From positions 1 through 19,468 of the forward strand of contig JBBIQS010000125.1 in the NCBI GenBank assembly GCA_037442205.1: a stretch of DNA of 19,468 bases. The letters run 5' to 3'. Of this stretch, positions 1 to 7,459 are shown in pieces. This stretch comes from JBBIQS01 sp037442205. Lineage in GTDB: Bacteria > Myxococcota > Myxococcia > Myxococcales > UBA5297. Numbering within the stretch: position 1 is the stretch's first letter; each line of letters starts with the position of its first letter. The notes under the pieces were generated by a model. It was not told the DNA's origin and ran no database searches. It saw only the letters and a program-made list of their open reading frames with translations. Position numbers and translations under genes: made by a program.

Positions 1-2217
1 GTAGAGCTCGGTCTTGAGGGAGAAGTCGGAGACCGACGACAGGCTCGCCGGCAGCGACCCCTTCATGTGCGCCTTGGTGAAGTCGAAGTCGAAGCCCCGG
101 CCCCACCAGACCGAGAACAGCGCCTGGTTGACCGCGTCGATGAGGTCGGCGTTCTCCAGGACCGGGCTCTTGGTGAAGCTCGGCAGCGACTGGCTCGGGC
201 TGTAGCAGCCGGTGGCCAGGATGCTGCCCTGCTGCGGGTGGTTCTGGCCCGAGGTCTTGGGCGAGTAGTAGAGGGTGTCCGCCCCGAGGGTGATGCCGCC
301 CGAGTCCTGGCTGCTGACGGGGGCGGAGCAGGAGACCGAGCCGATCTTCGAGGTGAACTGGATCGCCTCGGGGGCGGCCTGGCCGGCGAACTTCGCCACC
401 GGCAGCGTCGCGGTATCCGGCGAGGTGCCCTGCAGCGAATCCTTGATGACCTGGTCGAGCCCCTTGCCGACCGTGCCATTGGACTGGAGCAGCGCCTTCT
501 CGAGCTGCTTGGCGATCTGCGACTGCAGCTTGCTGGCGGCCAAGGTCGCGATCGTATCCAGGAAGGTCATGTCGGGCACCAGCACGTTGAGCGGCTGCGA
601 CCCCAGCGGAATCGAGAACCCGAGCACGGTGAGGGTGCCCAGGTCGATCTGCATGCTCTTCACCGGGTCCAGATTGATCTTGGGGGAATTCTTGAAGCTG
701 ATGGTTCCGCTCGTCATCTGCACGTCCACCCCGCCGCCGGCGGCGGCGGTGACGGTGAAGATGTTGTCCATGGTGATGGTGTCGACGGCCAGAGCGGAGT
801 CGATCGCCAGCGACGGGCGCAGAGTCGACATGTCCTGGACGTTGCCGGTGGCGTCGGGACAGAGGTAGGGGAGGTACTGGCCAACGTTGACGCCGAAGAT
901 GGAGACCTTGCAGGCGTCGCTGCCGTTGTAGGTGAAGCTCGAGGTCGGGGACATCCTGGCGGAGATCGGGATGTCGATGGTCGTCTTCACTGTGACCGAA
1001 ACGCCGGGGGTGTTGGGGACGCCGTTGACCGTGGACGTGGCGCCGAGCCCGTCCTGCCGGACCGCCATCGTCAGCTTGAGATTGTTGAAATCGAGGGCCA
1101 CCAGCTCCGATTTGACGTCCATGGTGCCGACGACGTCGATGTAGGCGGTCAGGTTCAGGCCGGTGACCAGGCAGTCGGTGCAGCCGTAGGGGCCGTACTG
1201 CTTGGTGAAGAGCGGCCTGGTGTCGGTGTAGAGCGTAACGGCGCCCACCGCGGTCTTCAGATCGAAGTTGTTGAGCGCGATCTGGCCGAGGGTGGCGATG
1301 TCCTTGATCGGCGTGCAGCTGTATTTGCCGTTCTGCACCGAGCAGGTGGGATTGTTGGTGGCGTCGTAGAAGGCCTTCCCCGAAATCCGCAGCGCGCGCC
1401 CGGCGGCCATCTGCGGGGTGGCGTCCGCCAGCGGGGCGGCGTAGGGCAGGTACTTGGAGGCGTAGTAGAAGCCCACCGTGCGGCGGGCGGCCTTGCCGGT
1501 CTCGTTGGTGGCGATGACCTCCACCGGGTTGACGCCGAAGTCGGCGGGCACGTTGGCGGCGAAGCCGCCGCTCGAGGTGACGGTGGCGCTGAGGCCGTTG
1601 ACCGTCACCGAGGTGATCTTGTGGTGCGGGTCGGTGGCGGTGCCGCGCACGGTCACCAGCTGGCTGGTGAGGGCGGCGCCGCGCTGCGGAGTGTTGATGG
1701 TCAGCTCCGGCGGGACCACGGTGCAGTCGGCGAGGCAGCCGTGGGCGTGGTCGCTGCCGTCATCGCACTCCTCCGGCGGAGTGGCGCCCTTGTCGGTGTA
1801 GCCGTCGCCGCAGGTCGAGGTCGAGCACTTGGCAGCGATGCAGATGTTGCGCGCCCCGGCCCCGGCGTCACCGGCGCTGCCGCCCTTCATGGCGCAGGTG
1901 GTGCCGTCGGCCAGCGGGGTCCCGCTGACGCAGGCGCCGTGGGAGCAGACGTCCTTGCTGGTGCAGGGGTTGCCGTCGTCGCAGGCGGCGCCGTCGGGGC
2001 CGCACAGGTTCTTGCAGGCCCCGTCGACGCAGTGCTCGCCGTCGGCGCACTGCAGGTCGGCGGTGCAGGCTTGGCACTTGCCGTCGGCGCAGACCCAGCC
2101 CTCGGGGCACTCGGGGTTGGAGCGGCACTGCAGCGAGGACAGCTTGTCGTTGCCGCAGCCGGATCCCAGCAGGACCGCGGAGGCGCCCAGCGCCAGTACC
2201 AACAGGACTTTCTTCAT
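1..2217 (-). CDS. Secreted Cys-rich myxobacterial surface protein, Ig-like domain (3' end cut off)
   Basis: The frame is open from an ATG at 2217 to the window edge: 739 codons and no stop, so the C-terminus is missing. The start follows a strong Shine-Dalgarno (AAGGAG). Residues 1-20 are a signal peptide ending LLGSGC. This is a poor lipobox with Gly at -3, so lipidation of Cys21 is likely but not certain. Residues about 21-135 are rich in Cys with short spacings such as CPEGWVCADGKC. Residues about 136-170 (CGDG...EECDDG...GCLADC) match the Myxococcales Cys-rich repeat. About 170-255 looks like an Ig/glucodextranase-B-type beta domain (PPELTINTP...VTVNG...VEVIATN). The remaining residues, about 260-739, are beta-rich with amphipathic helical stretches and are not recognised. 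The role is probably extracellular or outer-surface; the function is unknown. Confidence 0.8.
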   Translation of the reverse strand, partial: MKKVLLVLALGASAVLLGSGCGNDKLSSLQCRSNPECPEGWVCADGKCQACTADLQCADGEHCVDGACKNLCGPDGAACDDGNPCTSKDVCSHGACVSGTPLADGTTCAMKGGSAGDAGAGARNICIAAKCSTSTCGDGYTDKGATPPEECDDGSDHAHGCLADCTVVPPELTINTPQRGAALTSQLVTVRGTATDPHHKITSVTVNGLSATVTSSGGFAANVPADFGVNPVEVIATNETGKAARRTVGFYYASKYLPYAAPLADATPQMAAGRALRISGKAFYDATNNPTCSVQNGKYSCTPIKDIATLGQIALNNFDLKTAVGAVTLYTDTRPLFTKQYGPYGCTDCLVTGLNLTAYIDVVGTMDVKSELVALDFNNLKLTMAVRQDGLGATSTVNGVPNTPGVSVTVKTTIDIPISARMSPTSSFTYNGSDACKVSIFGVNVGQYLPYLCPDATGNVQDMSTLRPSLAIDSALAVDTITMDNIFTVTAAAGGGVDVQMTSGTISFKNSPKINLDPVKSMQIDLGTLTVLGFSIPLGSQPLNVLVPDMTFLDTIATLAASKLQSQIAKQLEKALLQSNGTVGKGLDQVIKDSLQGTSPDTATLPVAKFAGQAAPEAIQFTSKIGSVSCSAPVSSQDSGGITLGADTLYYSPKTSGQNHPQQGSILATGCYSPSQSLPSFTKSPVLENADLIDAVNQALFSVWWGRGFDFDFTKAHMKGSLPASLSSVSDFSLKTELY

Positions 2218-2502
2218 GGATTCTCTCCTTGCTGCGGCGGCGCCGGAGGCGCGAACGACGATGATAATTGGTTCGGGTTTTCGGCGCTTGCCGCGGGCCG
2301 GCGCGGCGTCGGTCAGGTGCCGGGTCGCCGCCCACCCGTCATTTCGGCTGGCGCCCGGCCATCGCCCCTCCCGCGCCCCGGGCCGACGCGAAAGCGGGAC
2401 ATATAGAGGAGGACCCGCGCCAAGGCAATAGGGCCACCAACCCCGCGTCGCGCCTGGCGATTCGACCGCTTCGCCGCGCTGCGCCAGCGGCGCCGCTCGC
2501 CG
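2218..2502. other. Intergenic region between NHL lipoprotein and Cys-rich protein genes
   Basis: No credible gene is present. Just past the NHL gene stop lies the perfect palindrome AGCGGCGCCGCT (2486-2497), which could fold but has no U-tract. In the 5' leader of the downstream gene a small hairpin GCGCC-GGA-GGCGC sits at 2240-2252. TATCAT on the minus strand (2261-2266) matches five of six -10 bases, but no acceptable -35 sits at the right distance, so the promoter is not assigned. Confidence 0.5.
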
Positions 2503-4530
2503 CTACCTCACCGCCACGTCGGCGGGGCGGATGAACTGCCTGGCGCCCGAGCCGCTCTCTCCCAACTCCGTCCAGCCGCCGGCATTGGGCGGCACCGCGT
2601 CCACCCGCACGATGCGGTTGTTCAGGTGATCGGCCACGTAGATCTTGCCGTCCGAGCCGACCTTGATGCCTCGGGGAGAGGCGAATTCATCGGCCCCCGA
2701 GCCTTGGGAACCGTAGGCGGCGAAGCCAGTGAAGCGGTTGTCCAGATCGGTGGCGTTCGTCAGCCGGACGAGGCGATTGTTCCCTTCGTCGCTGACGTAC
2801 ACGTAGGTGGCGGCGGGGTCGACGGCGATGCCGGCGGGCCGATTGAACTGGTTGTCGCCGGAGCCGGCGGAGGTTCCGCCCACGGTCAGCCAGTTGGTGT
2901 CGTTGATGGCCGACATGCGGACGATCCGGTTGTTGCCGGTGTCGGCGACGTAGATGCGGCCCGTGGAGTCCACCGCGACTCCTCGGGGCTCACTGAGCGA
3001 CCCGCCGCTTCCCGGAGTGGCAGATTCGGCCCACACGTTGCCCTGCATGCTGTCGATGAGGACGACGCGGTTGTTGCCTGTGTCGGCGATGTAGATGCCG
3101 CCGGCGGTGACCGCCAGGGCCGTCGGCCTGGCCAGGGCCCGAGGCGCGCTGGCCGGCGCGTAGACGGTCCAGCCGGCGCCGCTCGGATCGTCCATGCGCA
3201 CGATGCGGTTGTTGGCGGTGTCGGCCAGGTAGATCTTGCCGTCCGGGCCGAAGGCCACGCCCTCCGGATACTTGAATTCGTTGATTCCTCTCCCCGCGGT
3301 GTTGGTGAAGCTCGTCCAACCGGTGCCGAACACGTCGCTGAACGAGACGATCCGGTCGTTGACGGTGTCGGCGACGAAGACGTCGTTGTTGGGCTTGGGG
3401 CCCACCTGGATGCCAAAGGGAGCGTTGAACTCCCTTTGGCCGCTGCCGGCCTGCCCGGACGCGTTCCCCATCGACCCCTGCCAATAGAAGTTGGAGCCGG
3501 ATCTGACGATGTAGACGATCCGGTTGTTCCCGGTATCCGCGAGGTAGACGTTGCCGACGCCGTCGGAGGCGATGCCGAGCGGACTCGAGGGCGGCGGGGT
3601 CGAGGTGTTTCCGAATGAGACGGGCGCGTCGTAGCTGGTGCCGTTGTAGTGCTGGTAGACCGGCGTGGACGTCGTGGCCCCGGTGCGCACGTAGTAGAGA
3701 TCCTTGGTCGCCGGGTCCACCGAAAGAGCAGTGACGGTCTGCGCGAAGGTGGCGCTCACCTGGTTCCAGGTGCTGAAGTCGGTGGTCCAGGACAGCTCGC
3801 TGTAGAAGCTCGCGGAGGTGCCCTTTCTTCCGGCTCTGTACAGTCGCGAGTCCTTGTCCATGGCGACGTCGCCGAGCCACAGGTGGGGCTTGGTAAGGTC
3901 CAGCGGGCGGTTGGTGGCGAGGTCGAGGACATTCCAATTGGCGCCGGTCATGTCGTCGAACGCGACGACGACCTGGTTCTCGTTGTCGACGACTAAAATC
4001 CGGTTGCTGGGGTCGACGTAGACCACCGAGGGATGGGCGAACTTGCCAACGGCGAGACTGGGCGGGGTGGCGTTGCTGGCCACGCCGTAGCTTCCGAAGG
4101 CCACCAGGTTCTTCCCCGAGAGGTCGTCCATCCGCAGGATGCGGTAGTTGTCGGTGTCGGCGACGTAGAGCCTGCCCAGGCTGTCGAAGCTGATCCGCCG
4201 CGGGCTCGACAGCGCCCGCGAGGTGGCCGGCAACGCCCTCCAGCCGGCTCCGGTCAGGTCGCTCATCGCCGCCAGCCGGTGGTTGGCGTGGTCCGCCACC
4301 AGGATGGTGATTTGCTGCCCGCCGTCGACCGGCTCGCTGGCGTCGAGCGCGCCGCCGTCGGGGCCAGCGTCGGCACCGGTGTCGACACTGCCGGCATCGG
4401 AGCCCCCTGTATCCGGGGCCTCGGTCGAAGCGTCGGGGTCGAGCAGCTTCTTGGGATCGACCAGCAGCGAGCAGCCGGCGAGCAGGACCGCCGCCGAGGC
4501 GATGGAAGCCAGACCGAGATTCGCGCGCAT
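2503..4530 (-). CDS. NHL-repeat beta-propeller lipoprotein
   Basis: The protein has 675 residues. The open frame extends further upstream, but the ATG at 4530 is chosen because it begins a clear lipoprotein signal (MRANLGLASIASAAVLLAGC, lipid-modified Cys20). It also sits two bases after the stop of the upstream gene, implying translational coupling. Residues 21-70 are an Asp/Gly/Ala-rich linker. From about 72 to the end there are ten NHL-type repeats with the core (V/L/I)AD(T/H)xNNRI, one of them degenerate (VVDNENQVV). The chain ends in a half repeat (FIRPADVAVR) that could pair with the first half repeat (ILVADHANHRL) to close the propeller. NHL propellers are binding scaffolds; no catalytic motif is visible. 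Partner and ligand are unknown. It is probably cotranscribed with the TolB/CsgG-like gene. Confidence 0.88.
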   Translation of the reverse strand: MRANLGLASIASAAVLLAGCSLLVDPKKLLDPDASTEAPDTGGSDAGSVDTGADAGPDGGALDASEPVDGGQQITILVADHANHRLAAMSDLTGAGWRALPATSRALSSPRRISFDSLGRLYVADTDNYRILRMDDLSGKNLVAFGSYGVASNATPPSLAVGKFAHPSVVYVDPSNRILVVDNENQVVVAFDDMTGANWNVLDLATNRPLDLTKPHLWLGDVAMDKDSRLYRAGRKGTSASFYSELSWTTDFSTWNQVSATFAQTVTALSVDPATKDLYYVRTGATTSTPVYQHYNGTSYDAPVSFGNTSTPPPSSPLGIASDGVGNVYLADTGNNRIVYIVRSGSNFYWQGSMGNASGQAGSGQREFNAPFGIQVGPKPNNDVFVADTVNDRIVSFSDVFGTGWTSFTNTAGRGINEFKYPEGVAFGPDGKIYLADTANNRIVRMDDPSGAGWTVYAPASAPRALARPTALAVTAGGIYIADTGNNRVVLIDSMQGNVWAESATPGSGGSLSEPRGVAVDSTGRIYVADTGNNRIVRMSAINDTNWLTVGGTSAGSGDNQFNRPAGIAVDPAATYVYVSDEGNNRLVRLTNATDLDNRFTGFAAYGSQGSGADEFASPRGIKVGSDGKIYVADHLNNRIVRVDAVPPNAGGWTELGESGSGARQFIRPADVAVR

Positions 4531-4532
4531 GG

Positions 4533-5492
4533 TCAGAAGCTCCCGGAGACGGCGAGGCTGGCGCCGCCGGAAGAGGGAAGGACGCTGACCGAGGTCGTGC
4601 GCTCGTCCGGGTTTCTCAGCCACAGCCAGCCGGAGATTGCCGCTCCGGCGAGGGCCGCGCCGTAGAGGATGTCGGCGTAGAGGGCCATCTGGCTGATCCC
4701 CGGCGCACTGGTGGAGTAGCTGGAGTCGAAGGCGGCGCGGTCGTTGGTCTTGAGGTTCTTGAGCGAGTCGTAGCGCGACTTGGCGGTCAGGCCGCAGTAG
4801 GCGCCGCCTCCGGCGAGCGCCACGGTGGCGGCGCTGGCCACCCATGCGCCGATCCGGGCCGGCGGCTCCGCCGGGCGATCGATCGACGCCGCCGGAGCAG
4901 AGGGCGCGGGCGCAGGAACAGGCGCAGGAGCAGCGGCGACAGGCTGAGCGGGCGGAGTCGCGGGGGCCACCGGAGCGGCAGCCGGCGCCTGGGCAGCGGC
5001 GTCGAGCTTGGCGATCACCGGGGCGAAGAGCTGCCCGACGACCTTCTGGACCACGTCGACCAGCACGTCGTCGTTGGCCTGGCACAGCTCGGACTGGCGC
5101 TTGATGACCCTGGCCTGGCGGGTGTCGGAGAGGGTGAGGTGGAGGTTGTAGCGCGAGCCGATGCGGCCCACCTGGCCGGTGAGCAGGTAGTCGGAGCCCA
5201 GGGCGCCGCCGATCTCCGCCAGGCAGTTGGTCTCGGAGCAGCCGAGCAGCTTCTTCTGGCGCTCGAAGCCGATCATCGAGGCGATCTCGCTGGAGGTGAG
5301 CACCTCGAAGCGGTCGAGATCGCCGACCCGGGCCGCCACCAGGTTGGTGAGGATCTTGGCGGTCCCCGGTGGAACTCCCTGCAGCGCCTCGATCTCCAGC
5401 AGCGCCACCTTCGGCTTCTTGGCCGCCGTCGCCGGCGATGCGCCGAGCGCGACCGCCAGTCCAAGGACATAGAAAGAGAGGCTGCGGCTCAT
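4533..5492 (-). CDS. Secreted TolB/CsgG-like protein with Pro/Ala linker and two C-terminal hydrophobic segments
   Basis: The protein has 319 residues. The start at 5492 is chosen over a longer open frame because it begins a signal peptide (MSRSLSFYVLGLAVALGASPATAA, cleavage near 23). Residues about 25-165 resemble the TolB/CsgG N-terminal fold common in myxobacterial proteins: KVALLEIEA, DRFEVLTSSEIASMIGFE, GSDYLLTGQVGRIG. A Cys pair lies in KKLLGCSETNCLAEIGG (Cys85, Cys90), with another Cys at 137. Residues 167-212 are a Pro/Ala linker. Hydrophobic segments at about 214-233 and 271-292 suggest anchoring in the inner membrane or a hairpin insertion. This family is often involved in envelope assembly or lipoprotein scaffolding, but no specific role can be assigned. 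It lies 140 bp downstream of the anti-sigma gene and two bases upstream of the NHL lipoprotein gene. Confidence 0.8.
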   Translation of the reverse strand: MSRSLSFYVLGLAVALGASPATAAKKPKVALLEIEALQGVPPGTAKILTNLVAARVGDLDRFEVLTSSEIASMIGFERQKKLLGCSETNCLAEIGGALGSDYLLTGQVGRIGSRYNLHLTLSDTRQARVIKRQSELCQANDDVLVDVVQKVVGQLFAPVIAKLDAAAQAPAAAPVAPATPPAQPVAAAPAPVPAPAPSAPAASIDRPAEPPARIGAWVASAATVALAGGGAYCGLTAKSRYDSLKNLKTNDRAAFDSSYSTSAPGISQMALYADILYGAALAGAAISGWLWLRNPDERTTSVSVLPSSGGASLAVSGSF

Positions 5493-5632
5493 CGGACCTC
5501 GCCGGAAATCTAGAAGTGTCGGGAGGATATCCGAACGAGCAATGGCTGGCGATTGACGGGAGTCACGCCGGCTCGGCCAGGGGGCTTTCCCAGCGCTGGC
5601 CTGGAAACCGGGCGAAGTCGCCAGTGGATCGA

Positions 5633-6025
5633 CTATGGGGTGCGCTGCTGCTCGGTAGGACCGGGCGCGGCGAGCCGGGAAAGCTGACTGAGCTGCGCCT
5701 GAACCGAGACCACCGAAATGGCGAGCGCGATCGCGGTGGCGGCGGCGAAGCCGAAGCCCAGCGGCCGGCGCCACCACCCGAGCTCGGCGCGCGCAATCCC
5801 GGCTGCCCCGACCTGCTCCGCCACCGCACGCCGCAGCCGCAGTCGGGCCGCCTCCGAAGGGCGTGGGCTCGACTGCGAAGTCTCGATCTCGCGCTTGATG
5901 GACAGGTATCCCGCAAGGCAATCGCGGCATTCGAGCAAGTGCCGCTCGACGCTTTCGCGCGCCGGCTCCGCGAGGTCTCCGAAGTGAAAGGCGACGAGGT
6001 CGATCTGGATCAGCTGGCAGTCCAT
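5633..6025 (-). CDS. Anti-sigma factor with HxxxCxxC zinc finger and one transmembrane helix
   Basis: The protein has 130 residues. Residues 29-36 carry the ZAS zinc-binding signature HLLECRDC (His29, Cys33, Cys36) in an N-terminal cytoplasmic domain that would clamp the cognate ECF sigma factor. A single transmembrane segment lies at about 89-109, followed by only about 20 periplasmic residues, so signal sensing probably involves a partner protein or the membrane itself. The ATG lies inside the 3' end of the sigma gene with a 16-base overlap, the usual arrangement for an ECF/anti-sigma pair and good evidence for the start. The short periplasmic tail makes the neighbouring membrane proteins plausible sensing partners (inference). 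Confidence 0.88.
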   Translation of the reverse strand: MDCQLIQIDLVAFHFGDLAEPARESVERHLLECRDCLAGYLSIKREIETSQSSPRPSEAARLRLRRAVAEQVGAAGIARAELGWWRRPLGFGFAAATAIALAISVVSVQAQLSQLSRLAAPGPTEQQRTP

Positions 6026-6546
6026 GGCTTCATCTCCGTTCGCAGCCGATCGATCAGCTCGTGCATGCGCGACTTCACCGTTCCCAGGGGCGCCTGGACT
6101 ACCTCGGCCATCTCCTCGTAGGAGAGCCCGGCGGTCCGCAGGTGGTAGAGCTCGCTCAGGTTCGCGGGCAGCTTCTCGACCGCCTCCAGCAGCCGGACGA
6201 CGGCCTGGTGGCGCTCCAGTTGCTGATGGGCGGGCTCGGCCGATGGCTCGTTGTCACGGGCGATGACGGCGATCGCCCGATCCGCGCGCCCGGTGGCGCG
6301 GCTGCGGTTGAGGCACAGGTTGCGGGCCACCTGGAACAGCCAGGCGCGCAGGCTCCCCGGGGCCGACTTCTTGTGGCGCAGCACGCCCAAGAACGCCTCG
6401 TGCAGAAGATCCTCGGCCTCGGCCCGGTCGCGCACGTGCTTGAGGATGAACCCGAACAGCGGTCGCTCGTAGCGCTCGTAGAGCTGGTCGAAGGCGGCCA
6501 GGTTGCCCGCCACCAGCCTCTCGTAGAGCGCCTCGTCGGAGATCAT
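6010..6546 (-). CDS. ECF-type RNA polymerase sigma factor
   Basis: The protein has 178 residues, normal for an ECF sigma factor. Region 2 spans about 10-85 (AAFDQLYERYERPLFGFIL, AEDLLHEAFLGVLRHK, LRAWLFQVARNLCLNR). Region 4 spans about 120-172 (LPANLSELYHLRTAGLSYEEMAEVVQAPLGTVKSRMHELIDRLR), including the helix-turn-helix. The ATG at 6546 overlaps the stop of the upstream membrane-protein gene as ATGA, so the two are translationally coupled. The 3' end overlaps the anti-sigma gene by 16 bases. A longer open frame reaching 7281 is read-through of the neighbouring genes and is not used. It probably drives its own operon from the paired elements at 6932-6960 and 7407-7435 (inference). Confidence 0.93.
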   Translation of the reverse strand: MISDEALYERLVAGNLAAFDQLYERYERPLFGFILKHVRDRAEAEDLLHEAFLGVLRHKKSAPGSLRAWLFQVARNLCLNRSRATGRADRAIAVIARDNEPSAEPAHQQLERHQAVVRLLEAVEKLPANLSELYHLRTAGLSYEEMAEVVQAPLGTVKSRMHELIDRLRTEMKPWTAS

Positions 6547-6911
6547 CGAGAGGCTCTCACGGCGGGGATTCCGAGGGCCGCGCGCAGCGTCCCCCCTGCC
6601 ACCAGCAGCGCCGCCAGCACGATCATCCCCAGCGCCAGGGCCAGGTTGTGCAGCGACTCGGCCAGACCGATCAGCGTCGTGGGGAACTGCTGCTCGGGCG
6701 GGAGCTTGGAGACGTAGAGAAAGGTGGCGACCCCGCCCAGGATCGTTCCCAGCACGCCGAGCAGGAAGTCGGCCACGCCCAGCGCTCCCGCCAGCATCAG
6801 CAGCTTGCGTTCGGGGCGCAGGGCATAGGCCGCCGCCACCGCCTGCAGCAGCAGGCCGAAGGCCAGCGTCGGGTACATCCCAATTCCGCCTTCTCGAAAG
6901 AAGGTCAGCAT
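6543..6911 (-). CDS. Small ExbB/TolQ/MotA-like membrane protein, copy 2
   Basis: The protein has 122 residues, with about four hydrophobic segments. It is clearly paralogous to the gene immediately upstream: both begin with an aromatic-rich FF..GG.GMYPT stretch and share an AL/ALLGI..ESL.NL.LAL.. block near the C-terminus. GG.GMYP and the later GL.ESL..LALAL resemble the first helix and the TolQ/ExbB third-helix region of proton-channel subunits, but the protein is only about half the usual length. The start at 6911 follows GGAGCG. The stop overlaps the sigma-factor ATG (ATGA). Whether it conducts protons or acts as a sensor for the anti-sigma factor is not visible. Confidence 0.8.
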   Translation of the reverse strand: MLTFFREGGIGMYPTLAFGLLLQAVAAAYALRPERKLLMLAGALGVADFLLGVLGTILGGVATFLYVSKLPPEQQFPTTLIGLAESLHNLALALGMIVLAALLVAGGTLRAALGIPAVRASR

Positions 6912-6931
6912 GCGCGCTCCGGCCCGTTGCG

Positions 6932-6960
6932 AGGAGAAACCCGAAGTCGGCAGAAAGTTC
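6932..6960 (-). promoter_or_regulatory. Candidate ECF promoter upstream of ExbB-like copy 2
   Basis: Read on the minus strand this starts GAACTTTCT and ends CGGGTTTCTCCT, with nine bases between. It matches the element at 7407-7435 at 20 of 29 aligned bases without gaps. The GAAC block is a typical ECF -35; the second block would hold the -10. It ends 21 bases before the ATG. This is inference from the duplicated pattern; no transcript data. Confidence 0.5.
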
Positions 6961-6983
6961 GGGGATTCCGAAAAGGCTCCTGA

Positions 6984-7367
6984 TTACGCCGGATTGGCGG
7001 GTTGGCTGGCCGCCGCTCGGGTCTTGAGGGCCAGCCGCAGCGCGCCCACCGAGGCGATCAGGGTGGCCAGCACCAGGAAGATCAGCGCCAGCTCCAGGTT
7101 GTTGAGCGACTCGGAGATTCCGAGCAGCGCGATGGCGTGCTGGCGGGCGGCCTCCACCTTCTCGACGTAGCGGAAGGTGGTGATGAACCCCGCCACGCAG
7201 CCCAGCGCTCCCGAGCCCAAGGTCACCACCGCCAGGCTGACCAGAAGCGGGACCAAGCGCCGCTCGGGCAGTACGGCGCACGCCACTCCCGCCGCCAACA
7301 GGAGCAGGCCGAAGAGCGTGGTGGGGTACATCCCAAAGCCGCCGTCCAGGAAGAAGTTGCGCACCAT
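6984..7367 (-). CDS. Small ExbB/TolQ/MotA-like membrane protein, copy 1
   Basis: The protein has 127 residues and four hydrophobic segments. Its N-terminus, MVRNFFLDGGFGMYPT, matches the opening of copy 2. The stretch GALGCVAGFITTFRYVEK followed by ALLGISESLNNLELALIFLVLATLIASVG resembles the TM2-TM3 region of MotA/TolQ/ExbB proteins (G.V.G...F and GISEAL..TALGL). The cytoplasmic loop usual for ExbB is missing, so this is a minimal form. The ATG at 7367 is supported by AAAGGGGAT about seven bases upstream; longer frames lack a plausible start. It is the first gene of the sigma operon, with 72 bases to copy 2. Confidence 0.8.
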   Translation of the reverse strand: MVRNFFLDGGFGMYPTTLFGLLLLAAGVACAVLPERRLVPLLVSLAVVTLGSGALGCVAGFITTFRYVEKVEAARQHAIALLGISESLNNLELALIFLVLATLIASVGALRLALKTRAAASQPANPA

Positions 7368-7402
7368 GTCGATCCCCTTTCGCCTCGGGCGTCCCTGCCC
7401 GC

Positions 7403-7443
7403 GCCCAGGAGAAAACCGGTCGCGCGAAAAGGTTCTCCTGGGC
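7403..7443. repeat. Perfect 11-bp inverted repeat between helicase and sigma operon
   Basis: The arms GCCCAGGAGAA (7403-7413) and TTCTCCTGGGC (7433-7443) are perfect complements separated by 19 bases. The helicase stop is 17 bases before the structure. There is no U-tract after it, so a simple intrinsic terminator is doubtful. It overlaps the candidate ECF promoter, including its GAAC block. Confidence 0.75.
7407..7435 (-). promoter_or_regulatory. Candidate ECF promoter upstream of ExbB-like copy 1
   Basis: The minus strand reads GAACCTTTT, then nine bases, then a block beginning CGGTTTTCTCCT. The spacing is identical to the element at 6932-6960. It ends about 39 bases before the ATG of copy 1. 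It lies within a larger inverted repeat (arms 7403-7413 and 7433-7443, GCCCAGGAGAA/TTCTCCTGGGC), which could be an operator or the end of the upstream transcript. The likely user is the ECF sigma factor encoded two genes downstream (inference). Confidence 0.5.
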
Positions 7444-7459
7444 TGGCCGCGAGCGCCCG

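Noticed and set aside
2261..2266. Promoter for the Cys-rich protein based on TATCAT
   Set aside because: The -10 match is good but no -35 lies at suitable spacing.
67..2406. Long plus-strand open frame of 779 codons opposite the Cys-rich protein gene
   Set aside because: Its translation is a low-complexity Gly/Val/Asp/Arg-rich chain with no domain; the minus frame has a signal peptide, Shine-Dalgarno and known Cys-rich motif. It is a GC-rich antisense shadow.
4531..5085. 185-codon N-terminal extension of the NHL lipoprotein frame
   Set aside because: It overlaps the TolB-like gene out of frame and is Arg/Gly/Pro-rich; the lipoprotein signal at 4530 fixes the start.
6547..7281. 245-codon N-terminal extension of the sigma factor frame
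   Set aside because: It overlaps both ExbB-like genes out of frame; ECF sigma factors are about 180 residues and the ATGA overlap supports 6546.
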